From Oscillospiraceae bacterium (GTDB lineage Bacteria; Bacillota; Clostridia; Oscillospirales; Ruminococcaceae), in assembly GCA_017547245.1 (NCBI GenBank), contig JAFYQD010000007.1, forward strand, positions 1 through 64,000: a stretch of DNA of 64,000 nucleotides. The letters are read 5' to 3'. A model generated the notes under the pieces. It searched no databases. It had not been told where the DNA came from and saw only the letters and a program-made list of their open reading frames with translations. Positions 1-8,108 of this stretch are shown piece after piece. How positions within the stretch are numbered: position 1 is the stretch's first letter; the number at the start of each line of letters is the position of its first letter. Both the position numbers and the translations under genes were made by a program.

Positions 1-3
1 AGA

Positions 4-189
4 GTGCCAATCATTGATGGTTTGCTCTATCCGGGCACCTACTTATTCGTAGGTGCTCCCAAGGTCGGCAAATCTTTCCTGATGGCGCAGATTGCCTATC
101 ATGTCAGCACAGGACAAGCGCTCTGGAACTATCCTGTCCATCTAACTTATACACCAAAGCCTCTCGGATTGGAGGGGCTTTTTTATTAG
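4..189 (+). pseudogene. Truncated RepA-like AAA/RecA-fold ATPase (N-terminal fragment)
   Basis: The reading frame opens with GTG at 4 and may continue upstream of the window edge. It encodes a Walker A motif, GAPKVGKS, followed by FLMAQIAYHVSTGQ, the start of the RepA/RecA-like ATPases carried by clostridial integrative elements and phages. The family is usually about 300 residues or more, with Walker B after the point where this frame ends. Here the homology stops near WNYPV, and the last ten codons are encoded by the stem and U-run of a terminator hairpin (156-185). I read it as a gene cut off by deletion or recombination, and so as a relic of a mobile element. The family call is from memory of the motif. 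Confidence 0.7.
156..185 (+). terminator. Intrinsic terminator inside the end of the truncated ATPase frame
   Basis: AAAGCCTCTC (156-165) pairs with GAGGGGCTTT (172-181), ten pairs with one G-U, around a six-base loop and followed by a run of T. The stop codon of the truncated frame lies just beyond the U-run. A terminator here is not part of an intact ATPase gene. Confidence 0.75.
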
Positions 190-429
190 GATAATTCAAT
201 GGCTCGGAAAAGTCTACCTCTTTTTTGAACATGTTCGTAAGTGGAAATAGAGCTTTTTCGAACAGATAAATGGATCTGAACGCAATAGGCCGTAAAGGTA
301 TAGTTTTCGACCAATTTTGCCATTTAGATAAGATAAAATGATGTCACAATATGTTCACTGAGGGATAACCTTTCCTCGGTTGCAATTAACTAAAAAGTAT
401 AAAAATTTTAACGAAGTGGAGTGACAGAT

Positions 430-720
430 ATGTGTGTTGAAAAAAAGATGAAAGAAAGCATTCGCACCCCGAATGAATCAAAAGACAATCAAGATTGCTT
501 TGACCAAACGTCTCCTAAAAGTAATGACGACCATATCTTAGGTTCTCCCGACGATATTTCAGAGTATAGTGGTTCTTATATTTCTGAAAAAGATAGGACG
601 TATCAGGATGAAGTCATAGATATGATGTACGAAATATACATGCTTTATTTTGCAGACGAAGATGAAAGGATGGCAGAAAAATATTCAGGAAAGTCATTTG
701 AAGATGGAGTGGGAAAATGA
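430..720 (+). CDS. Small acidic hypothetical protein (96 aa)
   Basis: Not recognised. I chose ATG at 430 over the GTG at 421 because the GTGGAG at 414-419 is too close to the GTG. The product is strongly charged. The first half is low complexity, rich in D, N, S and K. The second half is a predicted acidic helix with MMYEIYMLYFADEDERMAEKY. It has no membrane segment or signal peptide. A tiny frame of 31 codons (717-812) overlaps its stop but is mostly a hairpin. The AT-rich composition and the position between an ATPase relic and deoC suggest mobile-element cargo; this is inference. Confidence 0.45.
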   Translation: MCVEKKMKESIRTPNESKDNQDCFDQTSPKSNDDHILGSPDDISEYSGSYISEKDRTYQDEVIDMMYEIYMLYFADEDERMAEKYSGKSFEDGVGK

Positions 721-727
721 ACTATCA

Positions 728-762
728 AAAAGAAGGGCGCTCTAAAAGAGAGCCCTTCTTTT
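728..762 (+). terminator. Long terminator hairpin
   Basis: AAAAGAAGGGCGCTCT (728-743) pairs with AGAGAGCCCTTCTTTT (747-762) with a single mismatch and a three-base loop. It follows the stop of the small hypothetical gene and probably ends its transcript. Confidence 0.75.
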
Positions 763-1272
763 ATACGTGGCTGCGGCTGAAATCAGACACTTGCCTGGTT
801 TTCAAGATTTAAGATGTATCTTTGGCGTCCCCAAAACAGGCGAAAGAAAATGCTATGGCAAATAATCGATACAGAACATTTGAAATCTAATTTAGAAACT
901 AAAAGAAGTCTTCAACCAAAGATTGGTGACGCCTCCCGGTCACTAAAAAATTTTCGAGAAGTCTTTTGGGTAGAATCAGGTGTAGTGCAAAGAGAGGTCA
1001 ATATTTTGTGAAAATCATCAATATGCTACATATCTAAAACATAGTAAAATTTATGCTGTAAATAGTATTATATGAAAAAAGGCGTTATTTTTTACTTTGC
1101 ATCACATGGATTTATAGTTCCGTGCAAAATCAACAAAAAGTGCCTTTTTTTGTCTAATCAAACTGTTGAGTGAATGTCAATTATTGTCCTAAAACAATCA
1201 ATATTTGTCGAGCATAAAGGGCTGTTTTTGATTATCATTATCAATAGAAAGCCTGAAAGGAGACTATTGCCT
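763..1272. other. Intergenic leader region with a weak frame and a long-range hairpin
   Basis: This stretch of about 500 bases has no convincing gene. A 65-codon frame at 814-1011 lacks a ribosome binding site and recognisable motifs. AAAAAAGGC at 1075-1083 can pair with GCCTTTTTT at 1142-1150, enclosing about 58 bases with further weak pairing, which could be a terminator or a structured RNA. A Fur-type palindrome lies at 1229-1243. A clear ribosome binding site, GAAAGGAG, lies at 1255-1262 before deoC. Confidence 0.5.
1229..1243. promoter_or_regulatory. Fur-family-like operator candidate upstream of deoC
   Basis: TGATTATCATTATCA matches the 7-1-7 Fur/PerR/Zur consensus TGATAATnATTATCA at all but one position. 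It lies 29 bases before the deoC start. The match is clear in the sequence; the link to a Fur-family repressor is inference, since no fur gene is in the window. Confidence 0.45.
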
Positions 1273-1926
1273 ATGAATTATGCAGAAATCATGAGACACA
1301 CTGATCACACTCTTCTTGGGGTTGCTGCCACTTGGCAGCAAATTCGTACCATTTGTGATGAAGGTATGGAGTTTAAGACTGCCAGCGTATGCATTCCCGC
1401 CAGCTATGTAGCCCAGGCTAAGGAATATGTTGGCGATAAGCTGCCCATCTGCACTGTCATTGGTTTCCCTAATGGCTATAGCACCACTGCTGTTAAAGTG
1501 TGTGAAACTGAAGTAGCGGTAGCCGATGGCGCCGATGAAATTGATATGGTAATCAATGTCGGTTGGGTCAAGGATGGCTTGTACGATCAGGTACTGGAAG
1601 AAATCAGAGCAGTTAAGGCAGCTTGCAATGGAAAATTGCTGAAGGTTATTATCGAAACCTGTCTGCTGACCGATGAAGAAAAAATTCGTATGTGTCAGGT
1701 CGTATCCCAGTCGGGCGCTGAGTACATTAAAACCTCTACCGGCTTTGCCGGCGGTGGTGCCACTCGGGAAGATGTTGCTTTGATGGCCAAGCATATTACT
1801 CCTCCTCTCCGCATTAAGGCTGCCGGTGGCATATCTTCCTTTGAAGATGCTCAGGATTTCCTGGCATTGGGTGCTGACCGTCTTGGTACCAGCCGTTTGG
1901 TTAAGCTGGCCATTGCAGAAAAGTGA
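1273..1926 (+). CDS. deoC: Deoxyribose-phosphate aldolase
   Basis: It cleaves 2-deoxyribose 5-phosphate to acetaldehyde and glyceraldehyde 3-phosphate, the last step of deoxynucleoside catabolism, in the cytoplasm. The 217-residue product has the usual length. The Schiff-base lysine is K153 in YIKTSTGF, with K182 in IKAAGG and D91 in EIDMVINVG as the other catalytic residues. ATG at 1273 follows GAAAGGAG, so the in-frame upstream extension to 1174 is not needed. It is the first gene of the nucleoside operon, with nine bases to the kinase gene. Its place with a nucleoside importer supports the role. A Fur-like palindrome lies just upstream. Confidence 0.95.
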   Translation: MNYAEIMRHTDHTLLGVAATWQQIRTICDEGMEFKTASVCIPASYVAQAKEYVGDKLPICTVIGFPNGYSTTAVKVCETEVAVADGADEIDMVINVGWVKDGLYDQVLEEIRAVKAACNGKLLKVIIETCLLTDEEKIRMCQVVSQSGAEYIKTSTGFAGGGATREDVALMAKHITPPLRIKAAGGISSFEDAQDFLALGADRLGTSRLVKLAIAEK

Positions 1927-1935
1927 GGGAAGGAT

Positions 1936-2865
1936 ATGGCAGGTAAAATTGTAGTGTTCGGCAGCTTTGTTGTCGACTTGATGTCCCGTTCTTCCCATTT
2001 GCCCAGCCCTGGCGAAACGGTTAAGGGTAGCCTCTTTAAGATGGGGGCCGGCGGCAAGGGATTTAACCAGGGGGTTGCCAGCCACAAGTCTGGTGGTGAT
2101 ACGGTTATGATTACCCGCCTTGGCAAGGATGCCTTTGCTCAGGTTGCTCTGGATGCTATGAAGGAACTGGGCATGGATGACTCCAATGTAATCGTCACCG
2201 AGGATACCTCAACTGGTGCCGCCCTTATTCTGGTAGACGAAAAGACCAGCCAGAACGAAATCGTTGTAATTCCCGGCGCCTGTGGCGCCTTTACCGAAGC
2301 AGATGTAGAAGGTTGCCGCAGTGTGCTGGAAGAAGCCGACTACCTGCTGGTACAGCTGGAAGTTAACCCAGAGGCCACCTATCAGGCTGTAGAGATTGCT
2401 TACAAGGCTGGCGCTCAGGTGGTGCTGAACCCTGCCCCTGCATGTCCTGTGGAAGATGATCTGCTGAAGATGGTTACCATTGTTACTCCCAATGAAGTTG
2501 AGGCAGAAATTCTTACCGGCATCAACTGTGACACCGAAGAAGGTCTGGCTGGTGCTGCTGCTTGGTTCCATGCAAAGGGTGTGCGCTATGCAGTAATTAC
2601 CCTTGGCCACCGTGGTGTATACATTTCGGGCGATGGCAAGCATATGCTGATTCCTGCCTTCCGCGTGGATGCAGTAGATACTACCGGCGCAGGAGATGCC
2701 TTCAACGGTGGATTCTTAACTGCCTTGGCTGAGGGTAAATCTGTAGATGAAGCCTCGGAATTTGGCTGTGCCGTTGCTGCACTTTCGGTTCAACGAATGG
2801 GAACCACACCTGCTATGCCTACCCGCCAAGAGGTGGAAGAATTTTTAAGAGATCATGCCGAATAA
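1936..2865 (+). CDS. rbsK: PfkB-family sugar kinase, probable ribokinase
   Basis: It phosphorylates ribose, deoxyribose or a nucleoside with ATP. The 309-residue protein has the PfkB layout: an N-terminal FGSFVVDLMSR segment, the substrate loop GAGGKGFNQ near residue 40, and DTTGAGDAFNGGF near residue 250 with the catalytic Asp and anion hole. The glycine loop reads GFNQ where ribokinases mostly have GANQ. In an operon with deoC and a nucleoside importer, ribose or deoxyribose is the likeliest substrate; a nucleoside kinase is possible. The gene overlaps the following AraC gene by 11 bases, suggesting translational coupling. Confidence 0.85.
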   Translation: MAGKIVVFGSFVVDLMSRSSHLPSPGETVKGSLFKMGAGGKGFNQGVASHKSGGDTVMITRLGKDAFAQVALDAMKELGMDDSNVIVTEDTSTGAALILVDEKTSQNEIVVIPGACGAFTEADVEGCRSVLEEADYLLVQLEVNPEATYQAVEIAYKAGAQVVLNPAPACPVEDDLLKMVTIVTPNEVEAEILTGINCDTEEGLAGAAAWFHAKGVRYAVITLGHRGVYISGDGKHMLIPAFRVDAVDTTGAGDAFNGGFLTALAEGKSVDEASEFGCAVAALSVQRMGTTPAMPTRQEVEEFLRDHAE

Positions 2866-3751
2866 AGGAAATGAAGAACTGCTCCGCCTATATGATCCTT
2901 TGCCCGAGATGGACGGCCCCTGTAAGGTCATCTTTATTGATGATGAGTGGCCTCATCCTCCAATCCATTGGCATTCCAATGTCGAAATTAATTATTTTGT
3001 AGACGGTGGATTTAATGCGACCCTGGAGGGCGAGGAATTTTATGTGGAAAATGACTCAGTAATCCTGGTCAACAGTGAAGCGACCCACTTTTTTGGAGAA
3101 TATCCCTTGGGGGAACAACAGGGAATTACCCTGGTGGTCAGCGAACCGTTTATGCACCGAGCTTGTCCCGACTTTGCGCTTCGTCGGCTCAGTTTGGACT
3201 ACGCACCGGATCGCGTGGAAGTCTTAAAGGGATACTGCAGGGAACTGTTTGAAATGTATCGGAACTGTGACCCTGAAAAACGCCGTAGTGAGGTTCCCTT
3301 TGAGGAATACCAGATGTTAAAAATCCGCGGGCTGCTCAACTTAATCTGCTATGAGATGATTGAATATTTTAGCAGAATAGAAGAACAGGATTTCCGTAAC
3401 AATCTGGGTCAAAACGTGAACTGGATTCAGGACGCAGTAACCTATATTAATGATAACTATGCCAGCGATTTGACTTTGCAGTCGGTGGCCGATCAGTGTG
3501 GTATTAGCAGAGAGCACTTCTCCCGTACTTTTCACAAAAAAGTTGGGATGAAATTCCGAGAATACCTGATGCGGATTCGTTTACAGCATGCCTGCAATAT
3601 GCTTATCTACACCAACGAACGAGTGCTTAATATTGCGGTTAACACTGGGTTCCAAGGGCTGCGTGGATTTAACCGCCAGTTTAAGGAAGTGTTTAATATC
3701 ACTCCGATGGAATACAGAAAAGCATTAAAAAAGAAATTGAATGTGTTATAA
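2855..3751 (+). CDS. AraC-family regulator with N-terminal cupin domain
   Basis: This 298-residue protein has a cupin-like N-terminus (PPIHWHSNVEINYFVDG, residues 30-50) of the sugar-sensing AraC type. A two-helix-turn-helix AraC domain follows at about 190-295, with ISREHFSRTFHKKVGMKFREYL and GFQGLRGFNRQFKEVFNITP. It probably senses a pentose or nucleoside breakdown product and controls this operon. It starts inside the kinase gene (ATG at 2855) and is followed at once by the RarA-like gene, so it appears to be co-transcribed with its targets. The ligand is not known. Confidence 0.85.
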   Translation: MPNKGNEELLRLYDPLPEMDGPCKVIFIDDEWPHPPIHWHSNVEINYFVDGGFNATLEGEEFYVENDSVILVNSEATHFFGEYPLGEQQGITLVVSEPFMHRACPDFALRRLSLDYAPDRVEVLKGYCRELFEMYRNCDPEKRRSEVPFEEYQMLKIRGLLNLICYEMIEYFSRIEEQDFRNNLGQNVNWIQDAVTYINDNYASDLTLQSVADQCGISREHFSRTFHKKVGMKFREYLMRIRLQHACNMLIYTNERVLNIAVNTGFQGLRGFNRQFKEVFNITPMEYRKALKKKLNVL

Positions 3752-3785
3752 ACCCTATTTGGGAAATTTACTTGGAGGAATTGAT

Positions 3786-4412
3786 ATGAGCGATTTTATG
3801 AGCTATGATCCCTGGGCCAATTGTAAGACCCGTAACGGATATAGCGGTGACATCATCATTTCGATGCTGCAGAAGTCTATTCGTCGTGGAGAAGAAAAGA
3901 ATGCTCTATGTGCTGCCTACGAGATGTATATCACCAGCCCTCAGCTTGAAGAAAAGCTGTGGCGCCGCCTGCAAATCATCTCGGTGGAGGACATCGGTTT
4001 TGGTGATCCGATGGCTGCAGTTTTGGTTAATAACTGCAACCAGATGAGAAAAGAGTTTCTGTACAACGATGGCGATCGCGCAATGTTCTTCTTCCACGTC
4101 ATTCGTTATCTCTGCCGTTGCAAAAAGGAACGCTCCGGCGACCATTTGAAGAATATGATGGCCAAGGAATTCCAGGCAGGAAAGCTGTTTGAAGTTCCTG
4201 ACTATGCCTACGATATGCACACCGTGGAAGGCCGTGCCATGGGCCGTGATGAAGCTCACTTCTTGCGGGAGGGCAGCAAGGTTGTTCCCGAAATGGAAAC
4301 TGAAGAAACCAAGGCTATCAAGGAACAGTATCTTGCATTTTTGGAACAGTGGAACGAAGAGGAGAGCAAAGCTGAGGTTCCTCCTTTCCACTATAATGAA
4401 TGGCAATATTAA
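3786..4412 (+). CDS. Free-standing RarA/MgsA C-terminal-domain protein
   Basis: The 208-residue protein has no ATPase motifs but resembles the C-terminal domain of the replication-fork ATPase RarA/MgsA. Segments such as KSIRRGEEKNALCAAYEM, WRRLQIISVEDIGFGDP and DMHTVEGRAMGRDEAHF parallel the RarA lines on KSIRGSD, RLVRIASEDIGLADP and DxHTxxGRxxGR. The start ATG 3786 follows TTGGAGGAATTG; the frame extends upstream to 3741 without a better site. Its function is unknown. It lies between a regulator and the binding protein of a nucleoside importer, so a role in nucleotide metabolism is more likely than replication repair. The domain match is made by eye. Confidence 0.6.
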   Translation: MSDFMSYDPWANCKTRNGYSGDIIISMLQKSIRRGEEKNALCAAYEMYITSPQLEEKLWRRLQIISVEDIGFGDPMAAVLVNNCNQMRKEFLYNDGDRAMFFFHVIRYLCRCKKERSGDHLKNMMAKEFQAGKLFEVPDYAYDMHTVEGRAMGRDEAHFLREGSKVVPEMETEETKAIKEQYLAFLEQWNEEESKAEVPPFHYNEWQY

Positions 4413-4424
4413 AATGTAAAATAC

Positions 4425-4437
4425 GCCATAGGCGTTA
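4425..4437 (+). other. Small hairpin before the binding-protein gene
   Basis: ACGCC-ATA-GGCGT is a perfect short inverted repeat in the 47-base gap before the lipoprotein gene, followed by TAATAAAAAA. It may be a weak terminator or an mRNA processing site. Confidence 0.4.
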
Positions 4438-4459
4438 ATAAAAAAGGAGAGTAAAAGAA

Positions 4460-5458
4460 ATGAAAAAGATCATTGCTGTACTGCTGGTTCTCGTCATGTG
4501 CCTGAGCATGGTAGCTTGTGGTGCCAAGGCTCCCGAAGCTGCCCCCGAAGCTAAGCCCCTGAAGGTTGCACTTTGCACCCCCGGCCCCATCAACGACGGC
4601 GCTTGGAGCTCCATCGCTTATGACGCTGTAATGGGCGCAAAGGAAAAGTACGACATCGAAGTAGTATACTCCGAAAATGTTCAGCTGACTGACATGGAAG
4701 CTGTATTCACCGACTATGCTGCTCAGGGTTACGAACTGCTGATCGGCCATAGCTACATGTTTGGTGATGCTGCTCTGGCTGTTGGCGAAAAGTATCCCAA
4801 TGTTAAGTTTGCTATCATCGACGGCACCGTAGGCAGCGAAAACGTTGCTTCTTACAGCCTGGGTATGCAGGACGCTCACTACATCCAGGGCGCTGTAGCT
4901 GCTATGCTGACCGAAACCAACAAGGTTGGTATGGTTGCTGGTCTGGAAGGCCCCGCCATCATCAAGTGCGTAGAAGCCTACAAGCTGGGTGCTGCCAGTG
5001 TTAACCCCGACATCGAAGTAATGACCGCTTTCACCGGCTCTTCTGACGACATCGACAAGGCTAAGGAAGCTGCCATGGCTATGCTGGACGACGGTGCTGA
5101 CATCGTTTCCGGTGGCGCTAACCAGGCTAATGCCGGTACCTTCAAGGCTTGTGATTCCAAGGGCGCTCTGTCCTTCGGCGAAACCACTCAGCGTGAACTT
5201 TCCGATTCTGTAATCCTCTGCAACACCAGCGACATCGGTGGTCTGCTGGAAACTGCTATCAAGAATGTTATTGACGGCACCTACGAAGGTGGCATTCATG
5301 ACATCGGTATGAAGGACGGCGTTGTTTACTTCTCCGATTTCGACGCTTTCTCTGAAGAATACCCCGAAGAAGTTGTTAAGGCTGTTTCTGATCTGATTGA
5401 ACAGATCCAGAAGGGTGAACTGGTTGTTCCCAAGATTGAAACCCTGACCCAGAACTAA
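4460..5458 (+). CDS. BMP-family (PnrA-like) nucleoside-binding lipoprotein
   Basis: This is the extracellular substrate-binding subunit of an ABC importer for purine nucleosides. The 332-residue product begins with a lipoprotein signal, MKKIIAVLLVLVMCLSMVACG, with Cys-20 the lipidation site. The mature part has the BMP/PnrA pattern: DGAWSSIAYDAVMGAKEKY near the N-terminus, then YIQGAVAAMLTETNKVGMVAGLEGP and GADIVSGGANQANAGTF. It precedes an ATPase and two permeases of the matching family, and a strong hairpin separates it from them. The operon also carries deoC and a ribokinase-type gene, which supports a nucleoside substrate. Confidence 0.9.
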   Translation: MKKIIAVLLVLVMCLSMVACGAKAPEAAPEAKPLKVALCTPGPINDGAWSSIAYDAVMGAKEKYDIEVVYSENVQLTDMEAVFTDYAAQGYELLIGHSYMFGDAALAVGEKYPNVKFAIIDGTVGSENVASYSLGMQDAHYIQGAVAAMLTETNKVGMVAGLEGPAIIKCVEAYKLGAASVNPDIEVMTAFTGSSDDIDKAKEAAMAMLDDGADIVSGGANQANAGTFKACDSKGALSFGETTQRELSDSVILCNTSDIGGLLETAIKNVIDGTYEGGIHDIGMKDGVVYFSDFDAFSEEYPEEVVKAVSDLIEQIQKGELVVPKIETLTQN

Positions 5459-5471
5459 GTTTGTTTTTTCC

Positions 5472-5504
5472 TTCCAGCTGCCCCGTTTTGCGGGGCAGCT
5501 GGAA
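5472..5504 (+). other. Strong hairpin without U-run between binding-protein and ATPase genes
   Basis: TTCCAGCTGCCCCG (5472-5485) pairs perfectly with CGGGGCAGCTGGAA (5491-5504) around a five-base loop. No T-run follows, so it is better explained as a 3' stabiliser of the binding-protein mRNA or a partial stop than as a full terminator. Confidence 0.75.
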
Positions 5505-5538
5505 AACTGTTATCCATACAAGAGAGGGAGGGAAACCA

Positions 5539-7068
5539 GTGGAATTACTGGAAATGCACGGGATCGTAAAAAGTTTTCCTGGTGTGCTGGCAAATGACCG
5601 GGTAGATCTCTTCGTACGCAAGGGAGAAATTCATGCCCTGCTGGGTGAGAACGGTGCTGGCAAAAGCACTCTGATGAACATATTGTACGGCCTTTATATC
5701 CCCGAAGAAGGGGAGGTATATTGGGAAGGAAAGCGAGTTGCTTTCACTACACCTGAAGAGGCCATTCGCAACGGTATCGGTATGGTACACCAGCACTTTA
5801 TGTTGGTCCAGAAAATGACCGTTTTGCAAAATATTATTCTGGGGTTAAAGCCCAAGGGACATCCTCTGCTGAATGTTGCATCGGTTGCTGCCGAAATTCG
5901 GGAACTTTCCGAAAAATATGGCCTGAGTGTCGATCCTGATGCGGTTGTCCAGACCCTCTCCGTAGGACAGCAGCAGCGTGTTGAAATTTTGAAGGCCCTT
6001 TATCGTGGGGCTAGACTGCTTATTTTGGACGAACCTACTGCGGTGTTGACTCCTCAGGAGACCACCGAATTCTTTAAAATGCTGCGTACCCTGCGTGATG
6101 AAGGCCAGAGTGTCATCCTGATTTCTCACCGCCTTTCTGAAATTATGCAGGTTAGCGACCGAGTAACCATCCTCCGTGATGGTCGCTCCATTGGAACGGT
6201 TGAAACCGTAAACACCACCCTGGAAGAACTTTCTCGACTGATGATTGGCCGTGAATTGCGTACCGGTGGTATGGACCTGCCCCAGGCAGATTACGAAGCT
6301 GCCCCCTTGATGGAGGTAAAAAATCTGACCTTGGCTGGCAAAGATAAGAAAAACCGCCTGGAAGATATCACACTGAACCTGTATCCCGGCGAAGTGCTGG
6401 GCATTGCCGGGGTTGACGGCAACGGGCAGCGTGAACTGGCTGAGGTGCTTGCTTGTATTGAAAAGAGCTCCGAAGGTCAGATTGTTTTCCGTGGTGATAA
6501 CATTGACAATTTGGGGATTCGTCAGAGAAACCGTTTGGGAATTGCTTATATTCCCGATGACCGACATCGTGACGGTCTGGTGACAAACGCTACCTTGCAG
6601 GATAACCTGATGCTGCGTTTGTACAATCAATCCCCTTATGCCCACCGTGGTCTGCTTCAGTTCCGTCAAATCGAGGAATCTTCCCAGCAGGCTGTGGAGC
6701 ATTATAATATCAAAACTCCTTCGATCTCGGCTGTGGTTCGTTTCCTTTCGGGCGGCAACCAGCAGAAGATCATTCTGGCCCGAGAACTGGAACAGAACCC
6801 AAGTCTGGTAATTGCCTGCCAGCCCACCCGTGGCCTGGATATCGGTGCTTCAGAATATGTTCGTGATCGACTGGTAGATTGTTGCCGTGAAGGTGGCAGC
6901 GTTCTGCTGATTTCCACCGACTTGGAAGAAATCCGCATGATGTCCCACCGCATCGCTGTTATGTACGGCGGTAAGGTAATGGGTATTGTGGAGAATAACG
7001 AGGATCTGAAGCTTGAAACCATCGGTTTGATGATGGGCGGCAAACGCCTGGAGGAGGTAGACGCATGA
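5539..7068 (+). CDS. ABC importer ATP-binding protein with two nucleotide-binding domains (nucleoside uptake)
   Basis: The 509-residue protein energises the nucleoside importer on the inner face of the membrane. Domain 1 has Walker A GENGAGKST (about residues 35-43), signature LSVGQQQRVEI and Walker B LLILDEPTAVLTPQE. Domain 2 has the degenerate GVDGNGQRELAE in place of Walker A, signature LSGGNQQKIILAREL and LVIACQPTRGLDIG. This asymmetric pattern is typical of sugar and BMP-type nucleoside importers. I chose GTG at 5539 after GAGGGAGGG; the longer upstream frame would run through the hairpin. The stop overlaps the first permease start (ATGA). Confidence 0.93.
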   Translation: MELLEMHGIVKSFPGVLANDRVDLFVRKGEIHALLGENGAGKSTLMNILYGLYIPEEGEVYWEGKRVAFTTPEEAIRNGIGMVHQHFMLVQKMTVLQNIILGLKPKGHPLLNVASVAAEIRELSEKYGLSVDPDAVVQTLSVGQQQRVEILKALYRGARLLILDEPTAVLTPQETTEFFKMLRTLRDEGQSVILISHRLSEIMQVSDRVTILRDGRSIGTVETVNTTLEELSRLMIGRELRTGGMDLPQADYEAAPLMEVKNLTLAGKDKKNRLEDITLNLYPGEVLGIAGVDGNGQRELAEVLACIEKSSEGQIVFRGDNIDNLGIRQRNRLGIAYIPDDRHRDGLVTNATLQDNLMLRLYNQSPYAHRGLLQFRQIEESSQQAVEHYNIKTPSISAVVRFLSGGNQQKIILARELEQNPSLVIACQPTRGLDIGASEYVRDRLVDCCREGGSVLLISTDLEEIRMMSHRIAVMYGGKVMGIVENNEDLKLETIGLMMGGKRLEEVDA

Positions 7069-8108
7069 AGAAAAAACTCCTGAAAATTCTTCCTCAAATT
7101 GTAATTGTACTGGTGGTTGCGGCTCTGCTGGTAATTATGGCAGGGGGCAATCCTCTGCGTGCCATCAAGATTTTCTTCCAGGGTACTCTTGGTAACCTCA
7201 ATGGTTTTATGGAAATCTTTGTTAAGGCTACCCCCCTTATTTTCCTTGGATTGGGTGTTTCGGTTTCTTTCCGCACCGGCTTTTTTAACATCGGTGCAGA
7301 AGGTCAGCTGTATATGGGCGCTGTAGCAGCCACTGCTACGGTATTTGCCCTGCCTGGCTTGCCTGGCGCTGTCCGCATCATTCTGGCCACTCTGGCTGCC
7401 TTTGTAACCGGTGGTTTGTGGGCTCTTATTCCCGCCATGCTGAAAAGAAAGATGAACATCTCTGAAACGGTTACTACCATTATGTTCAACTACATTGCCA
7501 TTATGATTGTTGGCATTTTGGTGCGTGGCCCTCTGCAGGATAAATCCGGTGCTCTGCCTCAAACTCCCTTTATCCCCGATGAGGCATCTCTGCCCCTTCT
7601 GGCCTATCCCACTCGTCTCCACCTTGGCGTTGTGCTGGCTATTGCTGCGGCCATTCTGCTGTATATCCTGCTTACCAAAACTACTGTCGGTTACGAGTTG
7701 AAAATTGTTGGCACCTCTCCCCGTGCAGCATTTTGTATGGGCCTGCCCATTACCCGAAGCCTGGTTATTTCGGCTCTGTTGGGTGGCGGCCTGGCCGGTA
7801 TGGCTGGCATGAACGAGGTGCTGGGCGTACAGCACCGTCTGCTGGAAGGTATCTCCAGTGGTAACGGCTATACCGCCGTGTTGGTAGCCCTGTTGGCTCG
7901 CAACCATCCTATCGGAGTTGTCATTGTTTCTGTCCTGCTGGCTGCTGTACAGGTTGGTGCCAACACTATGCAGCGTCAAATGGGTATTCCCGCCTCGATT
8001 GTAAACCTGCTGATTGGGTTCATTGTGGTTATGGTACTTTCTCAAGATATTGTGAAAATTTATCGTGAACATAAAAAGGCCAAGGAACTGGAGGTGAATC
8101 AGAAATGA
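7065..8108 (+). CDS. Nucleoside ABC transporter permease 1
   Basis: Inner-membrane channel subunit of the BMP-type importer, 347 residues with about nine to ten hydrophobic helices. It carries the family's FFNIGAEGQLYMGAVAA segment near residue 70 and GGGLAGMAGMNEVLG near residue 240. Start ATG 7065 overlaps the ATPase stop by four bases, and its own stop overlaps the next permease by four bases, so the three are translated as a unit. Confidence 0.9.
   Translation: MKKKLLKILPQIVIVLVVAALLVIMAGGNPLRAIKIFFQGTLGNLNGFMEIFVKATPLIFLGLGVSVSFRTGFFNIGAEGQLYMGAVAATATVFALPGLPGAVRIILATLAAFVTGGLWALIPAMLKRKMNISETVTTIMFNYIAIMIVGILVRGPLQDKSGALPQTPFIPDEASLPLLAYPTRLHLGVVLAIAAAILLYILLTKTTVGYELKIVGTSPRAAFCMGLPITRSLVISALLGGGLAGMAGMNEVLGVQHRLLEGISSGNGYTAVLVALLARNHPIGVVIVSVLLAAVQVGANTMQRQMGIPASIVNLLIGFIVVMVLSQDIVKIYREHKKAKELEVNQK

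Noticed and set aside
717-812. Tiny frame of 31 codons overlapping the stop of the small hypothetical gene
   Set aside because: Most of it is the 16-bp terminator stem at 728-762; coding is unlikely.
814-1011. Open frame of 65 codons on the plus strand
   Set aside because: No ribosome binding site, no recognisable motif, AT-rich codons and a start inside the region after a terminator. Probably chance.
1264-2085. 273-codon open frame on the minus strand opposite deoC and the kinase
   Set aside because: deoC motifs are on the plus strand; this frame has no family features.
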